A stretch of 64,000 nucleotides of DNA, taken from Ectothiorhodospiraceae bacterium. Its GTDB lineage: Bacteria > Pseudomonadota > Gammaproteobacteria > Nitrococcales > Aquisalimonadaceae. Below, in pieces: positions 34,614 through 43,138 of this stretch. The notes below the pieces were generated by a model. It worked only from the letters and a program-made list of their open reading frames with translations, was not told the DNA's origin and did no database searches. The position numbers were made by a program, and so were the translations under genes. Within the stretch, counting starts at the first letter, position 1, and each line of letters begins with the position of its first letter. The DNA is taken from the NCBI GenBank assembly GCA_020831845.1, contig JAFIFV010000103.1, positions 1-64,000 on the forward strand, given 5' to 3'.

Positions 34614-35747
34614 ATGTCGAGCAATCCCCGCCCTCGAATCGCCGTACTCATCTCGCTGTCCGGCGACGGTGGAGTGGAGCGCATGGTGCTCAACCTGGCG
34701 GCGCAGTTCGCGAGCCTGGGCATCGCCACTGATCTGGTCACCCTGAAACAACGCGGCGGGCACGCCGACAACCTTCCGGCCGCGGTTCGGCACGTACCGC
34801 TGGGAGTTCGCCACGCCAGCCTTGCACCCCCGGCTATTGCGCGTTACCTGCGCCGGGAACAACCCGACGCCATGCTGGTGGCCAAGGATCGCGCCGGACG
34901 TGCCGCACTACTCGGCCGCATGCTTGCCCGCACACGGACCCCCATCGTCCTTCGCCTGGGGAATACGCTTTCGGAATCGCTGGCTGGGAGGTGTCTGCTG
35001 CGGCGCTGGTCCCGCTACGGCCCGATCCGCCTGCTCTATCCGAGAGCGGACGCCATCGTGGCGGTGTCCCAGGGAGTAGCCGACGATGTAGTGGCCACCA
35101 GCGGTGTGCAGCCGTCACTGGTACATGTGATTCGCAACCCGGTCATCACGCCACAACTGCAACAGCGGGCAAAGGAAACCGTGGACCACCCCTGGCTGCG
35201 GGCTCCGCGCTCCTGTCCGGTGGTCATGGCCATGGGCAGGCTCACGCGGCAGAAGGATTTTCCAACCCTGATCCGGGCCCACGCCGAACTCCAGCGGCGA
35301 CGCGTCACGCGGCTGCTGATCCTGGGCGAAGGCGAAGACCGGGCGAAGCTGGAGCAGTTGGCCGGGGAACTGGGTATCACGCAATCGGTCGCATTCGTGG
35401 GTTTCCAGCCCAACCCGTACGCCTGGCTGGCCAGGGCGGACCTGTTCGTACTGAGTTCCGCCTGGGAAGGGTCCCCGAATGCGCTGACCGAGGCGCTGGC
35501 ACTGGGCATTCCATCGGTCGCCACGGATTGTCGCAGCGGGCCCCGGGAAACGCTGCAGCAGGGCCGGTACGGACCGCTGGTGGAGGTTGGCGACCACCGG
35601 GCGATGGCTCAGGCCATGCTGGAAACCCTGGATCAGCCGCTTTCCGCCGAAACTCTGAAAGCGGCCGTTGCCGATTACCGGGACGAAGCAAGTGCCCGGC
35701 ATTATCTGACCGTGCTGGGCCTGGCGCCGCCGCAAGCATCCGGATGA
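34614..35747 (+). CDS. glycosyltransferase, GT4/group 1 family
   Basis: The 377-residue protein has the GT-B fold of group 1 glycosyltransferases. The N-terminal domain starts RIAVLISLSGDGGVERMVLNLAAQFA, with a G-G-x-E-R acceptor loop. The C-terminal nucleotide-sugar domain has VVMAMGRLTRQKDFPTLIRAHA and the E-x7-E motif EGSPNALTEALALGIPSVATD. It adds a sugar to a cell-surface glycan or lipid in the cytoplasm. AAGGAC precedes the ATG at 34614; ATG 34596 is an alternative. It stands outside any polysaccharide cluster, so its acceptor is unknown. Confidence 0.88.
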   Translation: MSSNPRPRIAVLISLSGDGGVERMVLNLAAQFASLGIATDLVTLKQRGGHADNLPAAVRHVPLGVRHASLAPPAIARYLRREQPDAMLVAKDRAGRAALLGRMLARTRTPIVLRLGNTLSESLAGRCLLRRWSRYGPIRLLYPRADAIVAVSQGVADDVVATSGVQPSLVHVIRNPVITPQLQQRAKETVDHPWLRAPRSCPVVMAMGRLTRQKDFPTLIRAHAELQRRRVTRLLILGEGEDRAKLEQLAGELGITQSVAFVGFQPNPYAWLARADLFVLSSAWEGSPNALTEALALGIPSVATDCRSGPRETLQQGRYGPLVEVGDHRAMAQAMLETLDQPLSAETLKAAVADYRDEASARHYLTVLGLAPPQASG

Positions 35748-35822
35748 ACGGCGATTGCTTGGAACGCTCGGAACTGTAGACTGACGGAAATCAACAACTC
35801 CCAAACAACAGGACTGCCACGC

Positions 35823-37784
35823 ATGCGCAGCCGCCCACTGCCGCACAGACGCATACTGACCGGGCTGGCGATCCTGCTGCTCGCGATTGCTCCCCCCGGC
35901 TTCGCCGCACTCGCAGCCCATTCCGGCGAAATCATCGTCCGCTACCAGGAACATGCCCAACCGGACACTCTGCTCCTGCAAAGCCAGCGTAGAAACGGTT
36001 TTGGCCAAATGGTTCGCCGGCTGCGGGCGCCGGCCACCATTGTCGTTCGCCCCGAGGCGCACGAGGACTTCGACCAGGTGCTGGAACGCTACCGGGCCGA
36101 TCCCACGGTGGCGTACGCGGAACCGAACTGGACCGTGGAACTGATGGCGTCCGCCCCGTTGCCCGATGACCCCGCCTTCGGTGACACCGGTGAGGAAGGC
36201 ATCTGGTGGGTTTGCCAGGACATCATCAACCGGCTCTGCCAGCAGCGTGGCCAGGGCGATACCCGGGTCAGCTACGCCTGGGAGGCCTGGCGCCAGCACA
36301 CCGGCGAGAACGCTCCCGGCAGCAGTGAGGTCATGGTGGCCATCATCGACACCGGCGTCGACGCCAACCACCCGGATCTCCGCGATAACGTCTCGGCAGC
36401 CAGCCGGCGACACATCAGTGGCGACACCGGCGCCTTCTCCGATGTCACCGACATGGATGGCCACGGCACGCATATCGCCGGCATCATCGGCGCGGTCGGG
36501 GACAATACCGAAGGGCTGGCCGGGATCAACTGGCGAGTGGATCTGCTGGCACTGAAGGTGTTCCCGGATATGGATCCGTCCAGCAGCGGCAGCACGGCCC
36601 TCCGGCCCACCGCCACCGTGGCCGATGTCGTTGAAGCCATCCATACCGCCATCGAGGAAGGTGCGCGCGTCATCAACGCCAGCTATGGCTATGAACGGCC
36701 CAGCAGCGCCGATCAGGACGCCCTGAGCGCTGCGCGGGATGCCGGCATACTTGTGGTTGCCGCCGCCGGGAACACCGGTCGCGACAACGACCAGAGCCCC
36801 ATCTACCCAGCCTCCTACCCGTTGGACAACATCATCAGCGTGGCGGCCAGCAGCATACAGGGCAATTTCACCAGCTATTCCAACCACGGCCGCAACACCG
36901 TCCACGTTGCCGCCCCCGGCGGCGGCAACGGTCCGGCGATCTACAGCACGTTCCCCACTACGCTGGACGACGAGCCCGAGATACGCAGCCAGGCAACCCA
37001 GAGCGACTACGGGAACCTGGCCGGCACGTCGATGGCCACGCCGATGGTATCCGGCGCCGCAGCGCTGACACTGGCATTGGACCCCGACCTGTCCTACCGG
37101 GAGTTGCGCGAACGCATCGTCCAGAGCGCCCGCCCCGACCCAACACTCGCCCAGCGCCTGATCGGACCGGGACTGCTGGACATCGAAGCGCTGGTTCTTG
37201 GCACCATCGACCCGCTCGGCCAGCCGCTGGAACCGATGCGCCCCACTCGCCTGAGCGCCCAGCCTCTGGCGAACGGGGATGTGCGCCTGCGCTGGCTGGA
37301 CAACTCCGTGCTCAACGAGGCCTACGCCATCGACAGGCTGGGACCTGAGGATGAGAACTGGCGGGTGGTGGGCGAAGTGGCCGCCAATGCCGACTCCTTC
37401 GTTGATTCCCCCTTCAACGGCGAACCCGCCCCATTGCAGTACCGGGTAAGAGCGCTGAAATCAGGGGCGGGCGCAGAGTGCTGCGTCTCGGACGTGGTGG
37501 ACGTCGACTCCGGCGTGCTGCATTACCAGCAGGGCTCCCGTTCCATGTCCTCATCCAGCGACTGTTTCATCGCCACCGCTGCCTACGGCACTCCCCTGGC
37601 CGCGGACGTGCAGGTGCTGAGGGACTTCCGCGACGACCGCCTGCGGAATACCGCAATGGGCCGTTGGTTCATCCGGCAGTACGAGCGGCTGAGTCCGCCC
37701 GTTGCCGATCAGATTGCCGAACGCCCGCGACTACGGGCGCTGGTGCGCGGCCTGCTGCGCCCGATCATCGCGCTGCTGCGATAG
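35823..37784 (+). CDS. secreted subtilisin-like serine protease with CFI-box C-terminus
   Basis: The 653-residue S8 peptidase has a signal peptide (residues 1-29), an inhibitor-like propeptide, and a catalytic domain with Asp176 (IIDTGVD), His214 (DGHGTHIAG) and Ser403 (GTSMATPMVSG). Asn317 in AAAGN provides the oxyanion hole. A fibronectin-type segment follows at about 450-550. From residue 581 it carries CFIATAAYGTPLAADVQVLR, the start of the CFI-box C-terminal region found on many exported proteins. It is probably surface-bound or secreted and degrades external protein. AGGACTGCC precedes the ATG. The gene follows the glycosyltransferase by 75 bases on the same strand. Confidence 0.9.
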   Translation: MRSRPLPHRRILTGLAILLLAIAPPGFAALAAHSGEIIVRYQEHAQPDTLLLQSQRRNGFGQMVRRLRAPATIVVRPEAHEDFDQVLERYRADPTVAYAEPNWTVELMASAPLPDDPAFGDTGEEGIWWVCQDIINRLCQQRGQGDTRVSYAWEAWRQHTGENAPGSSEVMVAIIDTGVDANHPDLRDNVSAASRRHISGDTGAFSDVTDMDGHGTHIAGIIGAVGDNTEGLAGINWRVDLLALKVFPDMDPSSSGSTALRPTATVADVVEAIHTAIEEGARVINASYGYERPSSADQDALSAARDAGILVVAAAGNTGRDNDQSPIYPASYPLDNIISVAASSIQGNFTSYSNHGRNTVHVAAPGGGNGPAIYSTFPTTLDDEPEIRSQATQSDYGNLAGTSMATPMVSGAAALTLALDPDLSYRELRERIVQSARPDPTLAQRLIGPGLLDIEALVLGTIDPLGQPLEPMRPTRLSAQPLANGDVRLRWLDNSVLNEAYAIDRLGPEDENWRVVGEVAANADSFVDSPFNGEPAPLQYRVRALKSGAGAECCVSDVVDVDSGVLHYQQGSRSMSSSSDCFIATAAYGTPLAADVQVLRDFRDDRLRNTAMGRWFIRQYERLSPPVADQIAERPRLRALVRGLLRPIIALLR

Positions 37785-37819
37785 ATAGTGCGGCGTCACG
37801 GTAACTGGCGCAGTACTGG

Positions 37820-39166
37820 TTATTTTTTCGACAGAGGCAGCGAGATGGTGACGCGCAAGCCGTGCGGCTCCGCATTCTCCGCCCTTACGCTGCCGCCGTG
37901 GGCCTCCACGGCCCGCCGCACGATGGCCAGCCCCAGCCCGTATCCCCCGCTTTCCCTGTCGCGGGCACTGGAGACCCGCACGAATGGCTCGAAGATGCGC
38001 GCGAGCTGGTCCTCCGGTACGCCCGTGCCCCGGTCACTGACGGTGATGCGGGCGAAACCGCCCGCAGCGACCGCCTCCACCACCACCTCGCCATCCGCTG
38101 GCGAAGAGCGAATGGCATTGCGCAGCACGTTGTCCAGCGCGGAACGCAGCAAACTGGGGTCGCCGCTGATCAAAAGGCGGGGAAACGCTCCCCAGCGTAC
38201 CCGGCGGCCGGTGTGCTCGGCCTCGAAGGCAGCATCCTCACAGCTCGGTAGCAGCACTTCGGCAAGGTCCAGCGGGCTTGCCTGCAAGGCTGCACCGCCA
38301 CGCTCGAGCCGCGCCAGCCGCAGCACTTCGCCGATCAGCTCATCCAGCCGGCGTATGTCCCGCTCCATACGGTCCAGGGAGTCCCCGATTTCATCGCCCG
38401 TCTTGCGACGTGCCAGCTCCAGCGCCACCTGCATGCGCGCCAGCGGGGAACGCAGCTCGTGCGAGACGTCGCTCAGCAGCTGGTTACGGGAATCCAGAAG
38501 CTGCTGCAGACGATCGGCCATGGTGTTGAAATCCCGGCCCAGGGCGCTGATCTCGTCACCGCCCGGCCCGGGGTCAGGAACGCGCACGTCCAGCTCGCCG
38601 GCAGCCAGGCGCTGGCTGGCCTGGCGCATTTCCCGCAATCGCCGGCTGAGATGGGAGGCCAGCAGGCCAGAAAGTCCCGCGGTCACCGCAAGCGCAATCA
38701 ACAGCCGAAGCCAACCGGGCAGCTCGCCGAAACCACGCGGTGGGCCAAGTGCCGCCAACAGATGGGGGCCACCACCGCGACCGGCCAGATCCACCGGTAC
38801 CACCACGTATCGCCAGCCCTCGCTGCGTCCTTCCCCGTGTCCGGCTCCAGCAACCCGAGACAGCAGATCCTCCCGCAGCTCGTCGGGAAACCGTCGGCCG
38901 TAAGGCCCTCTGCCGTCCGGGCGCAGCAGGACGTAACGCAGCTCACTCTGCCGGCTCAGCGACCGCAGGTACCCTGCAACGGCGCCATGGCCCTCCTCTT
39001 CATACAGGCGCTGGATCTCCGCGGCATACTCTTCCATTTCGTCCACGGAAGGCAGGCGCTCCAACGACATCCAGTAGCGCTGCGTGACCAGGAAGGCGGC
39101 GCCGATCACCAGCATCACCAGCCAGAACCACAGAAACAGTTTGGCGAACAGGCTGCCCCGAATCAT
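37820..39166 (-). CDS. cpxA: CpxA-like sensor histidine kinase
   Basis: The 448-residue kinase has TM1 (6-27), a periplasmic sensor of about 120 residues, TM2 (151-172), HAMP, and a HisKA domain with the phospho-acceptor His236 in SDVSHELRSPLARMQ. The ATPase has N box DNVLRNAIRSS, G1 DRGTGVP and G2 GGYGLGLAI. The opening SLFAKLFLWFWLVML and the H-box are close to E. coli CpxA. It should sense envelope damage and phosphorylate the adjacent regulator. The start overlaps the regulator's stop by 4 bases, showing coupling. The symbol is by similarity and gene context. Confidence 0.85.
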   Translation of the reverse strand: MIRGSLFAKLFLWFWLVMLVIGAAFLVTQRYWMSLERLPSVDEMEEYAAEIQRLYEEEGHGAVAGYLRSLSRQSELRYVLLRPDGRGPYGRRFPDELREDLLSRVAGAGHGEGRSEGWRYVVVPVDLAGRGGGPHLLAALGPPRGFGELPGWLRLLIALAVTAGLSGLLASHLSRRLREMRQASQRLAAGELDVRVPDPGPGGDEISALGRDFNTMADRLQQLLDSRNQLLSDVSHELRSPLARMQVALELARRKTGDEIGDSLDRMERDIRRLDELIGEVLRLARLERGGAALQASPLDLAEVLLPSCEDAAFEAEHTGRRVRWGAFPRLLISGDPSLLRSALDNVLRNAIRSSPADGEVVVEAVAAGGFARITVSDRGTGVPEDQLARIFEPFVRVSSARDRESGGYGLGLAIVRRAVEAHGGSVRAENAEPHGLRVTISLPLSKK

Positions 39167-39846
39167 GCGCTGGCCACATACTGGTAGCCCGCCCCGCGTA
39201 CGGTCTTGATGCGGGGCCCGCCATCCGGCAGCGGTCCCAGCTTGCGGCGGAGATTGCTGATGTGCATGTCGATGCTGCGATCATAGGGCGACAGCGGCCT
39301 GCCCAGTGCCTCCTGGCTGAGCTTGTCCTTGTCCACAAGATGACCGGCCTGCCGGACCAGCGCCAGCAGGACATCGAACTCGGTGCCGGTCAGCTCCACG
39401 GTCGTCCCGGCCAGGTGGACCTCCCGTCTGCCGGGATCCAGGGACAGGTCCCCCGCGGTCTGAACGCCGGAGGGTTCCGCTGCCCGACCGCCCCGCCGCA
39501 ACAGCGCCCGCAACCGAGCCACCAGCACCCGCGGGTTGCAGGGCTTCGGCAAGTAGTCGTCGGCGCCCAGTTCCAGGCCGACAATCGTGTCCACATCGTC
39601 ACCGCGCGCGGTCAGCATCAGCACTGGCGTCTGTCGTGTGCGCCGCAGTTCCCGCAGCACATCCAGTCCGTCGCGACCGGGCAGCATCACGTCCAGAACC
39701 AACGCGTCGAATTCCTGCTGCCGCGCCATGACCAGCCCCTGGTCACCGTCATGACTGAGCGTTACCCGGAAGCCGTCCCCTTCCAGGTATTCCTTCAGCA
39801 TGCCGGCCAGTTCCTGGTCGTCGTCCACCAGCAGCACGTGGCTCAT
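39163..39846 (-). CDS. cpxR: CpxR-like OmpR-family response regulator
   Basis: The 227-residue regulator has a receiver domain with the acidic pocket Asp8-Asp9-Asp10 and the phospho-acceptor Asp52 in LVLDVMLPGRDG, then an OmpR/PhoB winged helix ending in IDMHISNLRRKLGPLPDGGPRIKTVRGAGYQYV. Segments such as RDGLDVLRELRRTRQTPVLMLTARGDDVD and GLELGADDYLPKPCNPR are as in CpxR. The ATG at 39846 has GGGAGAG upstream. It diverges from the Spy/CpxP-like gene over 199 bases, the same layout as cpxRA-cpxP in E. coli. Confidence 0.87.
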   Translation of the reverse strand: MSHVLLVDDDQELAGMLKEYLEGDGFRVTLSHDGDQGLVMARQQEFDALVLDVMLPGRDGLDVLRELRRTRQTPVLMLTARGDDVDTIVGLELGADDYLPKPCNPRVLVARLRALLRRGGRAAEPSGVQTAGDLSLDPGRREVHLAGTTVELTGTEFDVLLALVRQAGHLVDKDKLSQEALGRPLSPYDRSIDMHISNLRRKLGPLPDGGPRIKTVRGAGYQYVASA

Positions 39847-40045
39847 CAATGACTCTCCCGCAGGCTCCACTGAAACGAATTCTGCCATAGCCGCACCGGG
39901 GCTCGCTGCGAGGCCGCCGGCTTTTGCATTTCTTTACAAACCCTTGCGCTTTGATCACCCACAGTGACATGGCGCGGGCCTAAGCTACACCCATGCCGAA
40001 ACCCCACCGGGCACGGCACGAACAACGCAGATCAGGAGATACCAC

Positions 40046-40525
40046 ATGAAGACGAAACTGCTCATTTCCAGCCTCATTCTCGGGCTCGCTGTCTCCGGCT
40101 CCGCTCTCGCCGGTCAGCACCATGGCGAGAACCGCCAGGGTGGTCATATGGAGCACCGTATAGAGCGCATGGCCAAACACCTGGAACTGGACGCCAGCCA
40201 GCAGGAGCAGATCAAGGCGGCCTTCCAGGCCCACGGCCCTGAACTGCGCGAGCTTCGCACGCAGATCCGGGAGCAGGCCCGCGAATTGCGCGGCCAACGT
40301 GACAGCTTCAATGAGGAAACCGCCCGCGCCCAGGCCGATCGGCTGGGCGAGTTGACCGCCCAGGCCGCCTTCATCGGCGCGCGTATGCAGTCGGACATTC
40401 ATGCGGTATTGAGCGAGGAGCAGCGCCAGAAAATCGCCGAACGCATGGAAAACCACAAGCAACGCTGGGGCCATCGCGGTGAGCGTCGCGGCCACCGTGG
40501 CGGCGAGCGAGGCGACCGCAGCTAA
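40046..40525 (+). CDS. Spy/CpxP-family periplasmic chaperone
   Basis: The 159-residue protein has a signal peptide (MKTKLLISSLILGLAVSGSALAG) and an alpha-helical LTXXQ-like body: LELDASQQEQIKAAFQAHGPELRELRTQ, then a second repeat around RGQRDSFNEETARAQADRL. It ends in a His/Arg/Gly-rich tail. Spy and CpxP are periplasmic dimers that hold misfolded proteins and, for CpxP, dampen CpxA. Divergence from the cpxR-like gene makes feedback on that system likely. AGGAGATACC precedes the ATG. An intrinsic terminator follows. Confidence 0.88.
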   Translation: MKTKLLISSLILGLAVSGSALAGQHHGENRQGGHMEHRIERMAKHLELDASQQEQIKAAFQAHGPELRELRTQIREQARELRGQRDSFNEETARAQADRLGELTAQAAFIGARMQSDIHAVLSEEQRQKIAERMENHKQRWGHRGERRGHRGGERGDRS

Positions 40526-40561
40526 CCGGCCACCTGTCCGATTCCGTTGGACTCGGGCTTT

Positions 40562-40590
40562 GGGAGGGGGCACACGCCCCTCCCTTTTCT
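40562..40590 (+). terminator. intrinsic terminator of the Spy/CpxP-like gene
   Basis: Bases 40562-40569 and 40577-40584 form a perfect 8-bp stem of G and A against C and T, and TTTTCT follows directly. It ends the plus-strand Spy-like transcript before the convergent barrel gene. Confidence 0.85.
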
Positions 40591-40603
40591 GTTGCGGCAA
40601 CAC

Positions 40604-41245
40604 TCAGAACCGATAGCGCAAACCCAGCGTGACAAAGTTGGAGCCGCCCTCGGTTCCGTAAGTTCCGAATGCCCCGGAGCGGTGGTGCAAACGGCTTACC
40701 ACCGACAGTTGCCCGGCACCGGGCGGGCGCATTTCGACTTCCACGTGCATGTAATGCAGCAGACGGCGCGTATCGTCCTCGATCGGCGGTCGTTCCGAAG
40801 CCAGCGACAATCCCTGGCCGAAACCGATACTGGTATCCACCAGCCCGTCCCAGGGGAAACGCGTCCAGCGCAGATTCACCGCGACATTGCCCTCCCACAA
40901 CGCCTGATCACCCCGGTGGCGGAAAAGCTGGACTTCGCCCTCCCACGCCAGGCCGCCGCGCCTCCAGCCCGGCAACTCCCGGGCGAGCACCAGACCCGCC
41001 ATGTAGGAGGACTGCCACTGCCCCCCCTCCAGCGCCAGTATCTCCAGGAAGCGGCTGTCGTCGTGCCTGCCCACCAGGCCGGTCACAGCCCAGGGTCCGG
41101 GAGCACCGACCTCGACCACGGCGTTCGATGCCCCGGCGGTACCGACGCTTCCCGCACACAGGGTCAGGGCGAGCAGGAGAGGCAAGCTGCCCGGGAGGCG
41201 GCCCCAGGGGCTCGGAACTGAGTTGAAACGCTTGGCGATCACCAC
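40604..41245 (-). CDS. PagL-like lipid A deacylase/outer-membrane beta-barrel
   Basis: The 213-residue product has a signal peptide (RLPGSLPLLLALTLCAGSVGTAGA) and a small beta-barrel with many aromatic-edged strands. It ends in VTLGLRYRF with terminal Phe. The stretch RLHHRSGAFGTYGTEGGSNF resembles the His-x-Ser plus Glu region of PagL, which removes the 3-O-acyl chain of lipid A. The match is limited, so another barrel family is possible. The start is uncertain: GTG at 41245 is chosen, 6 bases after the stop of the M48 protease gene; a TTG at 41275 would overlap it. It is co-transcribed with that protease. Confidence 0.6.
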   Translation of the reverse strand: MVIAKRFNSVPSPWGRLPGSLPLLLALTLCAGSVGTAGASNAVVEVGAPGPWAVTGLVGRHDDSRFLEILALEGGQWQSSYMAGLVLARELPGWRRGGLAWEGEVQLFRHRGDQALWEGNVAVNLRWTRFPWDGLVDTSIGFGQGLSLASERPPIEDDTRRLLHYMHVEVEMRPPGAGQLSVVSRLHHRSGAFGTYGTEGGSNFVTLGLRYRF

Positions 41246-41253
41246 GAAACGCG

Positions 41254-42213
41254 TCAGAAGTTCCTGTACGGCCAACGTCGCTGCCGCAGGGGTAGCGAGT
41301 GGCGAAGCGAAAACGGGCCGTCTGTCCGCGGCCAGTCACCCAGCGCATCCATCCGCCGAGGCATCAGCTCCTTCAGGCGCGCGATCCGTTGCGCCGTGGA
41401 CGGATGCGTGCGCAGCCAGGGAATGACCGAGCGGCGGCGGTAGCCGAACAGGGTCTCCAGCCAACTGCCCTGGTACCGTTCCAGGGTAGCCAGGGCAGCA
41501 GCCAGCCCCACCGGGTCCCCGGTCAGTGCAGCGGCCTCCATATCGGCGGCGAACTCGCGGTTCCGGGACAACGACAGTTGCAGCAAGGTACTCAGCGTGG
41601 GGGCGAAAATCAACGCGACGAAACCCAGCAACGGCACCTCGATACGGCCTGTGAGCACCCAGGGCAGCAGAGCCAGCAATAACACCTGCCCCAGCGTAGC
41701 GGTCACCACCGTGATTTCCGTTACCATCGCCGCCATCGACATCACCCAGGTGTCGTTGTGCCGCAAGTGACAGGCTTCATGGGCCAGCACGCCGGCCACC
41801 TCACGCAGGCTCAGCCGCCGCAGCAGTCCGTCCGTCACGGCGATACCTCCATCCGCGGCATTTCCCACGGCAAAGGCATTCAAGTCCGAGGTGGGCAGGC
41901 AATAAAGCGCCGGAGCGCAGCGAATACCCGCACGGTGGTAAAGCTCGTCCAGTATGGTGTAGAGCTGCGGTGCCTGGCCCCGCCGTAGGAGGGTCGCTCC
42001 CTGGTAGGAGAGCAGGGTGCGTGCAGGCAATCTGCGGGAGAACACCAGCGTCGCAGCGGCCAGCAGCAGCGACCACGCCACGCCTGCCCAGCCGCCCAAT
42101 ACCCAGCCGATCAGGCCGAGCACCAGCATCAGCCCGATCATGATCAGCGTCGCACGCACCCAGTTTTCCAGACGCATGCGCCACAGGCTGGCAAGAGTTC
42201 TGTCGGAATGCAT
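41254..42213 (-). CDS. M48 zinc metalloprotease, HtpX-like
   Basis: The 319-residue inner-membrane protease has two N-terminal helices (20-57), the zinc motif HEACH (His145, Glu146, His149) in GVLAHEACHLRHND, and further helices around 157-200. A later Glu in SRNREFAADMEAA fits the third metal ligand. HtpX-like enzymes cut damaged membrane proteins from the cytosolic side. The ATG at 42213 is 14 bases after AGGAGGT; a GTG at 42228 overlaps that motif. Its neighbours (Cpx-like pair, Spy-like chaperone, barrel) are all envelope-quality genes, and E. coli htpX is Cpx-controlled. Confidence 0.83.
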   Translation of the reverse strand: MHSDRTLASLWRMRLENWVRATLIMIGLMLVLGLIGWVLGGWAGVAWSLLLAAATLVFSRRLPARTLLSYQGATLLRRGQAPQLYTILDELYHRAGIRCAPALYCLPTSDLNAFAVGNAADGGIAVTDGLLRRLSLREVAGVLAHEACHLRHNDTWVMSMAAMVTEITVVTATLGQVLLLALLPWVLTGRIEVPLLGFVALIFAPTLSTLLQLSLSRNREFAADMEAAALTGDPVGLAAALATLERYQGSWLETLFGYRRRSVIPWLRTHPSTAQRIARLKELMPRRMDALGDWPRTDGPFSLRHSLPLRQRRWPYRNF

Positions 42214-42315
42214 GATGCGGCGGCGCACCTCCTGTACAGAGATGTTGGGGTTCGCCTCGCCCGCTCCAAGCCTCGCTGCGGGCGTGAGCGGGAATGAGCG
42301 TCGCCGGGGCGCGCT

Positions 42316-43134
42316 CTATTGGAGAAACCACCTCTGGTTGTCCACTTCCATGGACGTGCTCGTGCGGAACGGATTGATGTCCAGGCCACCGCGCCGCAGG
42401 TAACGGGCATGGATCGTCAACCGCTCCGGGTGGCAGCGCTGCTGGATGTCCAGGAACATGCGCTCCACGCATTGCTCGTGGAAATCCTGGTGCTGGCGGA
42501 ACGAGACGATGTAGGCCAGCAAGCCGGCCGGATCAATCTCGGGCCCGCGGTAGCGGATATCCACCCCGCCCCAGTCGGGCTGGCCGGTGACCGGACAGCG
42601 GGAACGCAGCAGGCGGCTGAAAACGCGGCGTTCGGCCACACCGTCGGAGCGCAGCGCGAGCAGGGCCGGCTCCGGATGATAATGACGGATGGCGACATCA
42701 AGTCCGTCCAGGCACTCACCCTGCGGTTGCGCCAGGGCTTGAGGCCAATCGTCTGGAGCCCGCAGAGCCACCGTTACCGGGCCGCCCGCGGCGCGGGAGA
42801 GATCCTCTGCGATCAGGTTCTGCACCGCCTGTTGGCTGTCGAAGCTGGCCTGGTTCAGGCCGTTGAGGTACAGCTTCAGGGATTTCGATTCGATGATGCT
42901 GGGTGAATCCGCCGGCACGCGGAACTCCCCCCAGGCAACTTCAGGCTTGCCCCGGGCGTCAAGCCAGGACAGCTCCCAGGCATTCCAGGTATCGCCGCCG
43001 CTGAACGGCAAATCGCCGACCAGGCCGATGCGCGCGCGCCCCTCCGCCCGGGGAATGGAAAACAGCAGGCCGGGATCGTACCCCCGGTCGTAATCCGCAG
43101 CTTTGCCCAATGGCGCCTTGTTTTCCCAGCTCAC
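42316..43134 (-). CDS. queF: NADPH-dependent 7-cyano-7-deazaguanine reductase
   Basis: The 272-residue protein is the long, two-domain form of QueF, which reduces preQ0 to preQ1 in queuosine synthesis. The catalytic Cys180 lies in SRCPVTGQPDWG. The QueF motif ESKSLKLYLNGLNQ (82-95) and FHEQCVERMF are present. The start is a GTG at 43134, preceded by GGGGGA; it lies 4 bases after the stop of the AEC transporter, so the two are probably co-transcribed. An upstream frame is Cys/Pro/Arg-rich and not plausible. No other queuosine gene is in the window. Confidence 0.92.
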   Translation of the reverse strand: MSWENKAPLGKAADYDRGYDPGLLFSIPRAEGRARIGLVGDLPFSGGDTWNAWELSWLDARGKPEVAWGEFRVPADSPSIIESKSLKLYLNGLNQASFDSQQAVQNLIAEDLSRAAGGPVTVALRAPDDWPQALAQPQGECLDGLDVAIRHYHPEPALLALRSDGVAERRVFSRLLRSRCPVTGQPDWGGVDIRYRGPEIDPAGLLAYIVSFRQHQDFHEQCVERMFLDIQQRCHPERLTIHARYLRRGGLDINPFRTSTSMEVDNQRWFLQ

Positions 43135-43138
43135 GGAC

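Noticed and set aside
35115-36905. 596-codon open frame on the minus strand
   Set aside because: It spans parts of two well-supported plus-strand genes, the glycosyltransferase and the subtilase, and shows no domain.
39847-40045. CpxR box (GTAAA repeat) between the cpxR-like and Spy-like genes
   Set aside because: A TTTAC lies near 39934, but no second copy at the expected spacing could be seen, so I did not call it.
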